Positions 63,742 through 64,000 of a stretch of DNA of 64,000 nucleotides are shown in pieces (positions within the stretch are counted from its first letter, which is position 1; each line of letters starts with the position of its first letter). Both the position numbers and the translations under genes were made by a program. The notes under the pieces were generated by a model. It made no database searches. It worked only from the letters and a program-made list of their open reading frames with translations, and was not told the DNA's origin. The DNA is from Piezodorus guildinii (taxonomy: Eukaryota > Arthropoda > Insecta > Hemiptera > Pentatomidae): positions 62,118,217-62,182,216 of the forward strand of contig CM041298.1 in NCBI GenBank assembly GCA_023052935.1. The letters run 5' to 3'.

Positions 63742-64000
63742 TTTAATGAATGATAATTTATTAGTCTATCAATAAATAAAAACGTTGCGAACACTATAAA
63801 CACAACCGTCGTGGTGAGAGAGCGAAATAACAACAATTACAGAGGAGTGCCTGTAAGACGGGTCGGTCCACGTGACGTCATCTGGCTGGCAATCTACTGC
63901 GCATCCTCCTCGTGCTACCGTATTTTTTTAGTTATCGTGGGCCATAATGTATAAATCTGAAGGCCTGGAGCAGGGATGGACAAAGAATTTGAATTGTAGG
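63742..64000. other. Possible upstream region of the THAP relic
   Basis: Contains CCACGTGACGTCATC near 63870 (E-box overlapping a CRE) and is less AT-rich. It may be the promoter of the THAP-domain gene on the minus strand. No coding sequence is seen. Confidence 0.35.

Overview
The window looks like repeat-rich, AT-rich nuclear DNA of an arthropod, most likely an insect. It carries Jockey-, I-, R1-, RTE- and L2/CR1-like LINEs, a Ty3/gypsy element, hAT, mariner and Harbinger-like DNA transposons, and tRNA-derived SINEs. I see no conserved host gene, rRNA or functional tRNA gene. The only possible cellular gene piece is a decayed THAP-domain coding region at the right edge. Species cannot be named from this window.

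Layout. 1-15 kb: two interspersed repeat families (called Rep-A and Rep-B here), two tRNA-derived SINEs with exact target duplications, hairpin MITEs, a foldback repeat, local segmental duplications, a truncated R1-clade LINE and a Harbinger-like 2.3-kb element. 15.3-20.3 kb: a full-length Jockey-type LINE with a 12-bp target duplication, nested in a Rep-A copy; ORF2 is intact and ORF1 has one frameshift. 21.7-38.3 kb: a 16.6-kb near-perfect palindrome inserted at TA in another Rep-A copy. 38.4-46.1 kb: a SINE split by a hAT transposon, itself split by a LINE carrying a twin-priming inversion. 49.7-56.2 kb: a young Ty3/gypsy element with 561-bp LTRs. 56.2-64 kb: mariner-like, I-like, L2/CR1-like and RTE-like remnants and the THAP relic.

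Two parts stand out. (1) The palindrome: each ~8-kb arm carries a zinc-finger gene resembling the N-terminal region of a multicopy invertebrate family linked to protein-primed DNA polymerase B, and a convergent, intron-containing gene for a ~103-aa OB-fold-like protein. Each arm also has arrays of transcription-factor-like motifs. The arms meet at a 10-nt loop. Paralogous empty sites elsewhere in the window show clean insertion at TA, which argues against a fold-back assembly artefact. (2) The Ty3/gypsy pol ends in a TARG1/OARD1-like macrodomain that keeps the Lys and Asp positions of ADP-ribosyl-ester hydrolases, and its Gag begins with a SAP domain.

Assignments come from reading translations and motifs by eye. 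No search was run, arm identity was judged by eye, and boundaries of old repeats are approximate.
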